DNA from: JAUVIB01 sp964424545
Lineage (GTDB): Bacteria; Calditrichota; Calditrichia; Calditrichales; Calditrichaceae
Direction: 5' to 3'
Length of the DNA stretch: 6,208 nt
Assembly (NCBI GenBank): GCA_964424545.1
Contig: CAYRJN010000214.1
Span: 1-6,208 of the forward strand
Shown: positions 1 through 6,208 of the stretch, piece by piece
Numbering within the stretch: position 1 is the stretch's first letter
Layout: each line of letters opens with the position of its first letter
Made by a program: the position numbers and the translations under genes
Notes under the pieces: generated by a model
The model's database searches: none
Told to the model about the DNA's origin: nothing
What the model saw: only the letters and a program-made list of their open reading frames with translations

Positions 1-629
1 GTAAAATGGTCGGTGGTAAACTTGATAAAGACGAGCGCGATATGATCGGTATTTTAGTAGATAGCGTCTCCATATCTCTCGGGAACGCTCAATTGTATGA
101 AGACGTAAAAAAAATGTCGATGACCGACGCTATGACCAGTTTAAATAATTATCGTTATTTTGAAGATCGTCTACATGAAGAGATAAACCGCGCCCGCAGA
201 AAAAAGAGCTGTGTATCTCTATTAATGCTTGACATTGATTATTTTAAGAATTATAATGATTCATTAGGTCATCAAGCCGGAGACGAGGCTTTGCGCCTAA
301 TCGGTTCCGTTTTAAAAATAACCGCTCGAGACGACGATATCGTTACGCGTTACGGCGGCGAAGAATTTTGTGTTATTCTGCCCGGCGTTGAAAAAGACGT
401 TATTCAAAATCTTGCGGAACGTATTAGAGAGAATGTTGAATCGTTTCGTTTTTATAAAGAAGATGTTCAACCGGGCGGTAAGCTGACGATTAGTCTTGGA
501 GGCGCTACTTTTCCAGATGACGCCGACAGCTTTGACGATTTAGTCAGTAAAGCGGATGCGGCTTTATATCAATCAAAGCATGACGGAAGGAATCGTTTTA
601 CGCTTTACTCTTCAATATTGGAAAATTAA
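1..629 (+). CDS. Diguanylate cyclase, C-terminal part (GAF end + GGDEF domain), 5' truncated by window
   Basis: The product makes cyclic di-GMP from two GTP in the cytoplasm. The reading frame is open to the left edge (first full codon at 3), so the ATG at 6 is most likely internal and the true start lies outside. Numbering from that Met, residues 1-35 look like the end of a GAF sensor domain (acidic helix ending 'NAQLYED'), followed by a short linker and a GGDEF domain at about 38-200. Key residues are present: the LDIDYFK metal/substrate motif (D76), N84-D85, GHQAGD (88-93), GGEEF active-site loop (117-121) and the closing 'ADAALYQSKHDGRNR'. RDDD at 108-111 lies five residues before GGEEF, which is the RxxD product-inhibition I-site, so both catalysis and feedback inhibition should be intact. 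No EAL domain follows. The stop is TAA at 627-629, 43 bases before the next gene. The class is certain; the signal sensed is unknown because most of the sensor part is missing. Confidence 0.95.
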   Translation, partial: KMVGGKLDKDERDMIGILVDSVSISLGNAQLYEDVKKMSMTDAMTSLNNYRYFEDRLHEEINRARRKKSCVSLLMLDIDYFKNYNDSLGHQAGDEALRLIGSVLKITARDDDIVTRYGGEEFCVILPGVEKDVIQNLAERIRENVESFRFYKEDVQPGGKLTISLGGATFPDDADSFDDLVSKADAALYQSKHDGRNRFTLYSSILEN

Positions 630-672
630 ATAAAGTGGTTTGGATTTTTAATAAAAATCAAGGATTGTTTAC

Positions 673-1821
673 ATGGCTGATATTGGATACAACGATAATG
701 TTAAAGTTGCGGGGAGAAAATTTCATATTCAAACGGCAAGTAATATCAACAAAGGCTATGCGCGATGCGAAGTGTTTGAAGCCGGAAGGGTAATTACTAC
801 TCATCATACCAGTTTTGAACGTCGCGGAGATTCCAATTCGGAGCTATTAGAGAGACGAATAAGAAAGATCGTCGAAGATTTACATCAGGAGACTAAAGTT
901 GAAATCGAATTAATGTTCCAGATTGCTGAAAAAATTAAAAAGTTGAAGCACGCGCCCTCCAATGTAAAAGTCGGCCTTATGTTTTTACAAAATAATTTAA
1001 TAAAAGACGCCATCGAACAGTTTGAAATCGCTATTAATCTTGATCCCAAATCAATAATTGCAATTAAGCATCTTGCCGTTTGCTATATTAAAGAAGAGCG
1101 TATCGACGAGGCTATAGAGCTATTGGAAAAAGCCATTGAAGAAGATAGCAAGTTTGCCGATATCCATTTTAATCTGGGAAAAGCTTATTTTTTTAAGAGG
1201 CAATACGAAAAGGCAATTAGGCATTTTAATGAAGCATTGAAGTTAAATCCGCAGTATTATGCGGCAAGCTATCATCTTGCTATGACCTATCTCGATAGTA
1301 TTGTGCATAGCGCGGATAATTCTTTATTACCGCCGTCTACGGTGCGCTTTCAACGTTCGCAGCAACTTCTTGAGCATCTTTATTCACAGGATTTATATAA
1401 ATTTACAGGTATTTACCCGCAAATATTAAAAGCGTTAAATGAGAAGAAAATAGCGGCGGCGGTAAAGATACTAAACAATAATCAGGATGTCGTTTTCCCC
1501 TTGAATGTATTGGGTTTAATCGGGATAGATTTTTACCTGAAGTTTATGTACGGAGGAAAAAATCTTGATGCGGATGTGGTAAAAAAATATGAAGAGAAAC
1601 TGGTTGAAGCTTCAAAAACGCATCCTAATTATGCGGATATCTGGAATAATCTGGGAATAGTTCATTTGATTCAGTGCCGCAACCTGTTCTTGCAAGCGCT
1701 TACCGAATTTGATAAGGCGCTTGAGATTAATCCTTCTTTCAACAAAGCGTTAAAGAATAAAAAATTAGTTGAAAATGACGGTAAAGAGTTCTTAATTTTA
1801 TTAAGAGCGATATTAAGATAA
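673..1821 (+). CDS. TPR-repeat protein with N-terminal FHIQT-type domain
   Basis: A 382-residue protein with no signal peptide or membrane segment, so probably cytoplasmic. Residues 1-75 form a small domain with the pattern 'V.VAGRKFHIQTAS' (about 10-23) followed by 'CEVFEAGRVITTHHTSF'. I recall similar 'FHIQTE' segments in uncharacterised bacterial proteins, but no function is known to me. Tetratricopeptide repeats then follow at about 98-125, 128-159 and 162-193, each ending in a 'EAIELLEKAI' or 'HFNEALKLNP' type helix, with a partial repeat at 196-207. After a helical stretch with weaker repeat character (208-318), a last clear TPR lies at about 321-354 ('IWNNLGIVHL' to 'DKALEINP'). TPRs bind protein partners, so a scaffold or adaptor role is likely. 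AAGGA at 660-664 sits 8 bases before the ATG and supports the start. It is probably co-transcribed with the cyclase upstream and the exported proteins downstream. The partner is not identifiable from sequence. Confidence 0.9.
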   Translation: MADIGYNDNVKVAGRKFHIQTASNINKGYARCEVFEAGRVITTHHTSFERRGDSNSELLERRIRKIVEDLHQETKVEIELMFQIAEKIKKLKHAPSNVKVGLMFLQNNLIKDAIEQFEIAINLDPKSIIAIKHLAVCYIKEERIDEAIELLEKAIEEDSKFADIHFNLGKAYFFKRQYEKAIRHFNEALKLNPQYYAASYHLAMTYLDSIVHSADNSLLPPSTVRFQRSQQLLEHLYSQDLYKFTGIYPQILKALNEKKIAAAVKILNNNQDVVFPLNVLGLIGIDFYLKFMYGGKNLDADVVKKYEEKLVEASKTHPNYADIWNNLGIVHLIQCRNLFLQALTEFDKALEINPSFNKALKNKKLVENDGKEFLILLRAILR

Positions 1822-1842
1822 TAACGAATAAGGTCGATCGGT

Positions 1843-2310
1843 ATGGCGAGTAAATTCACCCATATATTAGTGCTATTTTTGGCGGTTGTTGATATCTATG
1901 CTCAGTCTACACTAACCATTTTGGCTAATAATTCTGATCTAAGTAAGCCTAACACCCGCTTGGAAATGGTTTTGAATTTGAATAATCGTGTTGATTCACT
2001 TTTATATATTGTTTTACCGGCGAAATTGAAAGCCGTGCCGCTATCCGTGCAAAAAGGCAATGATACTCTTTGGTTAAAAAATAGTATAAAAAGGCCCGAT
2101 AAAAAAGATGCGATCTCCTGGACTGTTTCGGATGGTAATACAATAATATTTCGTTTTTTAAAAGGGGCTGTTGTGCCCGGCGATATATTAAAAGTAGTTT
2201 GTATGGTGAAGTATCGGGGCAAGCAATCACAAGAAGATAAAATTTTGCTTAAAAGCGGCCCAACATCGGCAATTATAGCAGAAACATTATTAACCACCAT
2301 TAGCAGGTGA
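1843..2310 (+). CDS. Small secreted beta-rich protein of unknown function
   Basis: A 155-residue protein I do not recognise. The first 20 residues form a Sec-type signal peptide: a lysine at 4, a hydrophobic core 'ILVLFLAVV', and a likely cleavage after 'DIYA' before QS. There is no lipobox cysteine, so the product should be periplasmic or secreted rather than a lipoprotein. The mature part (about 135 residues) alternates hydrophobic and polar residues as in a beta-sandwich, with a 'VPGDILKVVCMVKY' strand pair at about 111-124 and a single cysteine at 120. Its layout resembles residues about 271-347 of the giant protein encoded next door ('VDSL...LP', then 'GNDTLWL', then '..D.L.V...'), so it may be a free-standing relative of that domain; this is by eye only. 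The start is supported by AAGG at 1830-1833, 9 bases upstream, and it begins 21 bases after the TPR gene. A long reverse-strand frame overlaps it but lacks comparable support. Confidence 0.8.
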   Translation: MASKFTHILVLFLAVVDIYAQSTLTILANNSDLSKPNTRLEMVLNLNNRVDSLLYIVLPAKLKAVPLSVQKGNDTLWLKNSIKRPDKKDAISWTVSDGNTIIFRFLKGAVVPGDILKVVCMVKYRGKQSQEDKILLKSGPTSAIIAETLLTTISR

Positions 2311-2311
2311 T
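2305..2311 (+). promoter_or_regulatory. Shine-Dalgarno overlapping the upstream stop codon
   Basis: AGGTGAT lies 10 bases before the ATG at 2322 and contains the TGA stop (2308-2310) of the small secreted protein. This arrangement suggests translational coupling between the two exported proteins. It also decides the start: the in-frame ATG at 2337 would remove the basic residues 'IKK' from the signal peptide, and the ATG at 2312 opens only a five-codon frame that ends at 2329. Confidence 0.55.
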
Positions 2312-2321
2312 ATGATTTCGA

Positions 2322-5300
2322 ATGATTAAAAAGTATATGACATTCTGGCTCTTAAGCCTGTTTATTTTTTCTTCCTTTTGGAAAGCATACGCTGATCAGG
2401 GAACGAGCGGTTTTTCTACAAGCTATATGTGGACGGATTGGAATACAACGACGCCTCCTTCAATAAATTATGAGTGGATCGATGCTTCAGACGGAACCGC
2501 ATTAATAAACGGTGCTTTTAGTGATTCTGTCTTTAATGCAGTTGCTTTACCCTTTAATATTAATTTCTTCGATTTGGATCAGGATTCCATTTTTATTTCT
2601 ACAAATGGCTGGGCAAGCTTTAGAAATCCAGCTGGAAATTCATATCCACAAAATAAAGATATAAACGATAATGCGGATGTTCCCGATTCTATGCTTGCCG
2701 TGTATTGGGACGACTTATATAGTATTTCAGGAACAAATAGCGGAATATATTATAAAACTACCGGTTCATCACCAAATCGGAAATTTATCATTCAATGGAA
2801 TGTTGAACGTGCAAATGTGGATTCTTCCATAATCTTTCAAATTGTTCTTTATGAAAAAAGCAATCTAATTAAATTCCAATATCAAAATATCGGAACAAAT
2901 TTATCGGGAGGATCAACGGCAACTATTGGTATCAGGGGTATACGGAATAATTCATTACAATATAGTAATGCTAATTCGGTTAACAGCGCAGCTGCCATTT
3001 TATTTCATAATCGGGTAGTTAGTGCTGTTGATGCGGCCGTAAGTCCGGTTTCTGTTTCTGCCGGAGATTTTACCAGTTTTAAATATACAGTTAATAATAT
3101 TACTTCTACTACTTATGATAGTTTGGGAAAAGTAGATAAAGTAGAAATATTTAATCCTTTTGGGTCAAGTTATACTCCAACGGTCACTAATGTAAAAGTC
3201 AACGATAGCGATGTTTTTATTCAGTATTCTTCATCAATCCCGCTGCCGGTTCCCAAAGACCCCGGTTTCGCCTATTGGGGATATCAAAACGATTCCATCA
3301 TTGTGCAAACTTCCCATTTTGAAGTCGTTGATTCAATAGTTGTTACGTTTATGCAAAGCATTCCCAGTCAACTTTCTTCCGGCAACTCATATCGGAGCAC
3401 TTTTGACGCCCTGTTGGATCAATCAAGTTTGCAAAATACTTCGCCGCAAGGAATAGACGTTGAAGTTGTCGGGAATAGCGTGGTAACGTATACTTTGAGT
3501 CCTTCTGCGGATACGGTTGTTACGGCGGGCGATTCCACACAATATACGGTTACGGCGCGCGATCAATACGGCAACGGCGTTTTAAATAGTGATAATGTTA
3601 ATATTTCCGCCGTTGGTAGTTCAACGGCCGGATTTAGTCCTGGTCCCTATTCATTTTCAGGTGACAGTACTTTGCAATTTAATGTGAGTGATTCGGTGAG
3701 CGGTTCATTCACGGTCAGCGTTGTTAATGCCAACGATTCGAATATCAACGGGCAAAGCGGATTAATTACGATTAATCCTATCGGGGCGGATAGTCTTCAT
3801 AAACTAAGCGGCGACAGCAGCGGCGTGATTGCCGGAAGCAATCAACTGTTACGAGTAAAGATAACCGATCGTTATATGAACGTTATTAGCGGCGCCTCTG
3901 TTCGATTTATCGTTCGCAGCGGCGGGGGCAGTTTAAGTAATCAGGACAGCATAGACANNNNNNNNNNNNNNNNNNNNNNNNNNNNNNNNNNNNNNNNNNN
4001 NNNNNNNNNNNNNNNNNNNNNNNNNNNNNNNNNNNNNNNNNNNNNNNNNNNNNNNNNCGCGGACAGCGTGAATTTTACGGTAACGACCACGCCCGGCGGC
4101 ATCAGTTATTATCGAGTAATCCCGACAAATTTAACAACGACGGTAGGCGTAAGCGAAACGGTAACGGTAACGGCTTACGACGCCAATGATAATGTGGTAA
4201 CGACGGATAGTACGACGTTAGTAAATTTTAGCGATACGGGCAGCGGCGTTACGTTAAGCGCGACGAGCGGGACGTTAACGGGCGGTGTAGTGAGTTTCAG
4301 TTATACGGATACCGTTGCGGAGAGTATAAGTTTCAGCGCATCGAGCGCGGGAGATGTGAGTAAGACGGGCACGAGCGCAATCGTCACGGTAAATGCGGGA
4401 TTGGCGGACAGCTTGGCGTATGTATCGGGCAACGATACGATAACGGCCGGTACGGATAAACTATTACGTGTACGCGTAAGCGACATCTATGGCAATGTAT
4501 TAAACAATCAAAATATCCGATTTATCGTTCGCAGCGGCGGGGGCAGTTTAAGTAATCAGGACAGCATAGACATAACGAGCGACGCCAATGGTATAGCGGA
4601 GACGAGCCTGACGACGGGTAGGACATCGGGTATTAATACGGTTACGGCGTTAATCGTATCGAGTCGCGCGGACAGCGTGAATTTTACGGTAACGACCACG
4701 CCCGGCGGCATCAGTTATTATACGGTAACGCCGGATGAATTTACCATACATACGGATACGTCAATAAATGTAACGGTTATTGCATATGACGTAAACGACA
4801 ATCAGGTTACCAACGATAATACAACCCTTGTAGAATTCTTATCAAGCGGTTCGCGTGCTTATATAAATCCGGCCACGGCTACATTGACCGGTGGCCAGAC
4901 AACTTTTTCCATAGCCGATTCTGCCGTTGAAACAATAACGTTAACGGCGCGCAGCCAAGCGGAACCGTCAAAGCGCGGCACAAGCGCTCCGATCAATGTT
5001 GTTCATTCTTCTCTGGCTTATGTATTGATACGAACGGAAGCAAGTAATCAAGGAGAAGAATTTGCCGATTCTACATTTTCGACAGATAATACGGTTTACT
5101 TCTATGCCGCAGGTTATGATACGTTTGACAATTATATTTCGGATACGGTCGTTGATTGGCAGACAATCGGCGCTTTGGAAAATGCTTCGGGAAGCGGCAG
5201 CAGCTATGCATTTAGTCCTACAATGGCTGGTGTAAGTGGTAGAATAACCGCCACGCATAGCAGCGCTTCGGTGATGCCCGATACCACCGGTATATTAACG

Positions 5301-6208
5301 ATCAATAACGGCGGTTTAGCTGAACTTCGTATTCAAATATCGCCTGTTGCCAACGCCCGGCAGCTTGGCGATACAACCATAACGGCAGATGATTCGCTTA
5401 CTCTGTATGCGGTTGGTTATGATCGCGATGGCAATTGGCTAGGCAGAATACCGGCAGCTTGGCAGGGAAGCGGCGTGGTTCAGAATATAGCTCCGTCAAA
5501 TCCGACGGATTCAATCGTTTTTAATGCAGAACTCAGCGGATCGGGTACAATACGCTCAACATCAACGGCCAATAGCGCCGTTTACGATCTTTCTGGTCTG
5601 ATTGCCGTAAATACAGGCGCTACCCGCTCAATTGTTATCCGCACAGCGCCGAATGGCGCGGGCTCCGAAATAAACGATTCCACATTTTCGGTCGGGCAAA
5701 CAATTAATTTATATGCTGCCGGTTATGATGCCGATCTGAATTTCAGCGAAAATGCAAATGTGAATTGGCATTTACAGGGTACGATCGGAGGTCTCGGAGA
5801 CAGCCTTAATGCCTATTTTACTACGCTTGCGCCGGTAGATTCGGGGAGCGGTTTTGTTTATGTCAGTAACGGTAACGGTTGGATAAATGATTCCACCGGA
5901 ACATTAACGGCTCAAGCGGGCAATCTAGCGTCGCTGATAATTCGTGACGCGCCTAATAATGGTGGTAGTGAGGTTGACGGCGCTTCCGTAATTGCCGGCG
6001 ATTCGATTGACGTTTATGCTGCCGGTTATGATATTTACGGCAATTATCTCGGCGATCAGGTTGTGGCATGGACAGTTGACGGCGATTCGATCGGTTATTA
6101 TGCCAATACGGATTCGGCTGCAAACAATCGCTTTTATTTTACAACTTCAAATTCGGCTTTATTAAAAGCAACTCTCGGCTCTTTTTCCGATTATACGGAA
6201 ATTATTAA
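2322..6208 (+). CDS. Giant secreted multi-domain Ig-like surface/adhesin-type protein, 3' truncated by window
   Basis: The frame stays open from the ATG at 2322 to the window end (about 1295 codons, 33 of them masked by Ns), and the phase is the same on both sides of the gap. Residues 1-24 are a signal peptide (basic 'IKK', a hydrophobic core, likely cleavage after 'KAYA'). Residues about 38-229 form a beta domain with 'LPFNINFF' (77-84), 'FISTNGWASF' (91-100), 'MLAVYWDDL' (124-132) and 'IKFQYQNIG', a pattern I know from the N-termini of large secreted proteins in FCB-type bacteria. Residues 230-386 are a further beta-rich spacer. From 387 come alternating Ig-like (Big/invasin-type) domains: 387-487, 488-593 (crossing the gap), 594-691, 692-796 and 797-897. 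From 898 come four 'YAAGYD' modules. No cysteine is visible and Asp, Ser, Thr and Gly are abundant, typical of extracellular repeat proteins. Adhesion or matrix function is inferred. The C-terminus, where a secretion or anchoring domain (for example a type IX sorting domain) would be, is outside the window. Confidence 0.92.
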   Translation, partial: MIKKYMTFWLLSLFIFSSFWKAYADQGTSGFSTSYMWTDWNTTTPPSINYEWIDASDGTALINGAFSDSVFNAVALPFNINFFDLDQDSIFISTNGWASFRNPAGNSYPQNKDINDNADVPDSMLAVYWDDLYSISGTNSGIYYKTTGSSPNRKFIIQWNVERANVDSSIIFQIVLYEKSNLIKFQYQNIGTNLSGGSTATIGIRGIRNNSLQYSNANSVNSAAAILFHNRVVSAVDAAVSPVSVSAGDFTSFKYTVNNITSTTYDSLGKVDKVEIFNPFGSSYTPTVTNVKVNDSDVFIQYSSSIPLPVPKDPGFAYWGYQNDSIIVQTSHFEVVDSIVVTFMQSIPSQLSSGNSYRSTFDALLDQSSLQNTSPQGIDVEVVGNSVVTYTLSPSADTVVTAGDSTQYTVTARDQYGNGVLNSDNVNISAVGSSTAGFSPGPYSFSGDSTLQFNVSDSVSGSFTVSVVNANDSNINGQSGLITINPIGADSLHKLSGDSSGVIAGSNQLLRVKITDRYMNVISGASVRFIVRSGGGSLSNQDSIDXXXXXXXXXXXXXXXXXXXXXXXXXXXXXXXXXXADSVNFTVTTTPGGISYYRVIPTNLTTTVGVSETVTVTAYDANDNVVTTDSTTLVNFSDTGSGVTLSATSGTLTGGVVSFSYTDTVAESISFSASSAGDVSKTGTSAIVTVNAGLADSLAYVSGNDTITAGTDKLLRVRVSDIYGNVLNNQNIRFIVRSGGGSLSNQDSIDITSDANGIAETSLTTGRTSGINTVTALIVSSRADSVNFTVTTTPGGISYYTVTPDEFTIHTDTSINVTVIAYDVNDNQVTNDNTTLVEFLSSGSRAYINPATATLTGGQTTFSIADSAVETITLTARSQAEPSKRGTSAPINVVHSSLAYVLIRTEASNQGEEFADSTFSTDNTVYFYAAGYDTFDNYISDTVVDWQTIGALENASGSGSSYAFSPTMAGVSGRITATHSSASVMPDTTGILTINNGGLAELRIQISPVANARQLGDTTITADDSLTLYAVGYDRDGNWLGRIPAAWQGSGVVQNIAPSNPTDSIVFNAELSGSGTIRSTSTANSAVYDLSGLIAVNTGATRSIVIRTAPNGAGSEINDSTFSVGQTINLYAAGYDADLNFSENANVNWHLQGTIGGLGDSLNAYFTTLAPVDSGSGFVYVSNGNGWINDSTGTLTAQAGNLASLIIRDAPNNGGSEVDGASVIAGDSIDVYAAGYDIYGNYLGDQVVAWTVDGDSIGYYANTDSAANNRFYFTTSNSALLKATLGSFSDYTEII
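2438..3008 (+). other. N-terminal 'STNGW / YWDDL' beta domain of the giant protein
   Basis: Residues about 40-229. The hallmarks in order are a strand ending in LPFNINFF, the turn STNGWASF, a proline-aspartate stretch leading to AVYWDDL, paired aromatic strand GIYYKTTG, then KFIIQWNV, FQIVLYEKSNLIKFQYQ and ATIGIRGI. The order matches a nidogen-like beta domain often found near the start of secreted bacterial proteins that carry Ig-like repeats; the assignment is from memory of the pattern. Its ligand is unknown. Confidence 0.6.
3903..4112 (+). repeat. 204-base exact repeat, copy 1 (interior masked by gap)
   Basis: Bases 3903-3957 match 4518-4572 without a mismatch (55 bases), and 4058-4112 match 4667-4721 without a mismatch (55 bases). 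The bases just outside (3902 and 4113) differ from the second copy. The interior is the run of Ns. If the gap holds the same sequence as the second copy, the missing part is 94 bases and this copy is 204 bases or 68 codons. Confidence 0.85.
3958..4057. other. Assembly gap (100 Ns) within the repeat array
   Basis: Exactly 100 Ns, a conventional placeholder for unknown length. It is not a biological feature. The coding frame is kept across it because 100 differs from the predicted 94 by 6, a multiple of three. The flanks show that the gap lies inside a repeated segment of the giant gene. Confidence 0.99.
4518..4721 (+). repeat. 204-base exact repeat, copy 2 (intact)
   Basis: This is the intact version of the segment interrupted at 3958-4057. 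It encodes the second half of the second-type Ig-like domain (starting 'RFIVRSGGGS') and the first residues 'ISYY' of the next domain. It provides the template for the missing bases: 4573-4666, 94 bases. Confidence 0.9.
5013..6208 (+). repeat. Four tandem 'YAAGYD' modules of 101-102 residues (last one partial)
   Basis: Modules span 5013-5315, 5316-5621, 5622-5924 and 5925-6208 (cut by the window). Each opens with a hydrophobic strand such as 'LAYVLIRT' or 'LASLIIRD', then a Gly/Asn-rich loop ('NGAGSEI', 'NNGGSEV'), then the signature 'YAAGYD' or 'YAVGYD' at 5103, 5406, 5712 and 6015 (spacing 303, 306 and 303 bases), then N-[YWF] and a conserved tryptophan about 8-13 residues later. The first three close with a 'TG.LT' or 'SGLIAV' strand. 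The codons of the signature in modules three and four are identical over 18 bases, while the rest has diverged, so the duplications are older than that of the 204-base repeat. Probably Ig-like beta-sandwiches that extend the protein away from the cell. More copies may follow outside the window. Confidence 0.8.

Larger units (their letters stand above)
3480..5012 (+). repeat. Alternating Ig-like (Big-type) domain array, 609-base unit
   Basis: Two domain types alternate. The first type (3480-3782, 4101-4394, 4710-5012) has 'Y.V.P' then 'TVT..AYD.NDN.V' and, in the last two copies, 'TLTGG' and 'GTSA'. The second type (3783-4100 with the gap, 4395-4709) has 'ADSL..LSG/VSG', 'I.AG...LLRV...D.Y.NV', then 'RFIVRSGGGSLSNQDSID' and 'ADSVNFTVTTTPGG'. 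Together one pair is 203 residues or 609 bases, as measured from 4058 to 4667. The 'AYD.NDN' and 'D.YGN' turns are typical of Big/invasin-type Ig domains. Outside the 204-base core the copies are clearly diverged. Confidence 0.8.

Noticed and set aside
630..672. Possible promoter or terminator between the cyclase and TPR genes
   Set aside because: The 43 bases are AT-rich but hold no convincing -35/-10 pair and no hairpin followed by a T run; only the Shine-Dalgarno at 660-664 is supported.
1902..2300. Reverse-strand open frame of 132 codons
   Set aside because: It lies fully inside the + strand secreted-protein gene, which has a signal peptide, a ribosome binding site and operon spacing. 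The reverse product shows no recognisable domain. Smaller reverse frames at 1671-1859 and 1949-2230 are rejected for the same reason.
2312..2329. Five-codon mini-frame (ATG at 2312, stop at 2327-2329) overlapping the start of the giant gene
   Set aside because: Its ATG directly follows the Shine-Dalgarno with no usable spacing, while the ATG at 2322 is 10 bases away. It could act as a leader, but nothing beyond chance supports this.
3958..4057. Frameshift or gene break at the N run
   Set aside because: The frame and domain continue on both sides, and the predicted fill differs from 100 by a multiple of three, so the gap does not split the gene.
4150..4180. Short direct repeats of 'ggtaac' resembling a microsatellite or CRISPR-like repeat
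   Set aside because: They are consecutive Val-Thr codons (GTA ACG) in an Ig-like beta strand, without regular spacers.
4301..5258. Reverse-strand open frames at 4301-4486 and 4968-5258
   Set aside because: They are antisense to the repeat-rich giant gene and arise from its biased codon use; no start context or domain supports them.

Overview
The window reads as one strand of a bacterial chromosome: four collinear + strand genes separated by 43, 21 and 11 bases, with no convincing terminator or promoter between them, so probably one transcription unit. The first gene is cut by the left edge and the last by the right edge. Base composition is fairly AT-rich. The gene styles (a GAF-GGDEF enzyme, a TPR protein with an N-terminal 'FHIQT' segment, and a giant Ig-like secreted protein with repeated 'YAAGYD' modules) suggest a member of the FCB superphylum and neighbours (Calditrichota, KSB1 or Ignavibacteria-like lineages), probably from a metagenome-derived scaffold. 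That placement is an impression from sequence style, not a proof.

Layout: 1-629 is the C-terminal part of a diguanylate cyclase with intact GGEEF active site and RxxD inhibitory site. 673-1821 is a cytoplasmic TPR protein. 1843-2310 is a small secreted beta-rich protein of unknown role. 2322 to beyond 6208 is a very large secreted, cysteine-free, multi-domain surface or adhesin-like protein: signal peptide, N-terminal 'STNGW...YWDDL' beta domain, a spacer beta domain, alternating Ig-like (Big-type) domains that form a 609-base (203-residue) tandem unit, then four 101-102-residue 'YAAGYD' modules running off the window.

The most informative structure is around the 100-N gap at 3958-4057. Its left and right flanks are each exactly 55 bases identical to the two ends of an intact 204-base segment at 4518-4721. 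This is what a k=55 de Bruijn assembly leaves at a collapsed tandem repeat. The missing sequence is predicted to be 94 bases identical to 4573-4666, and the number of 609-base units in the real gene is undetermined. The sharp edges of perfect identity inside otherwise diverged domains point to recent gene conversion or unequal crossing-over.

How the genes work together is only inferred: a c-di-GMP-producing enzyme and a TPR scaffold sit directly upstream of two exported proteins, the second a likely cell-surface adhesin or matrix protein. The small secreted protein may be a stand-alone version of a beta domain that also lies inside the giant protein. I did not find a clearly novel defence, mobile or RNA system here.
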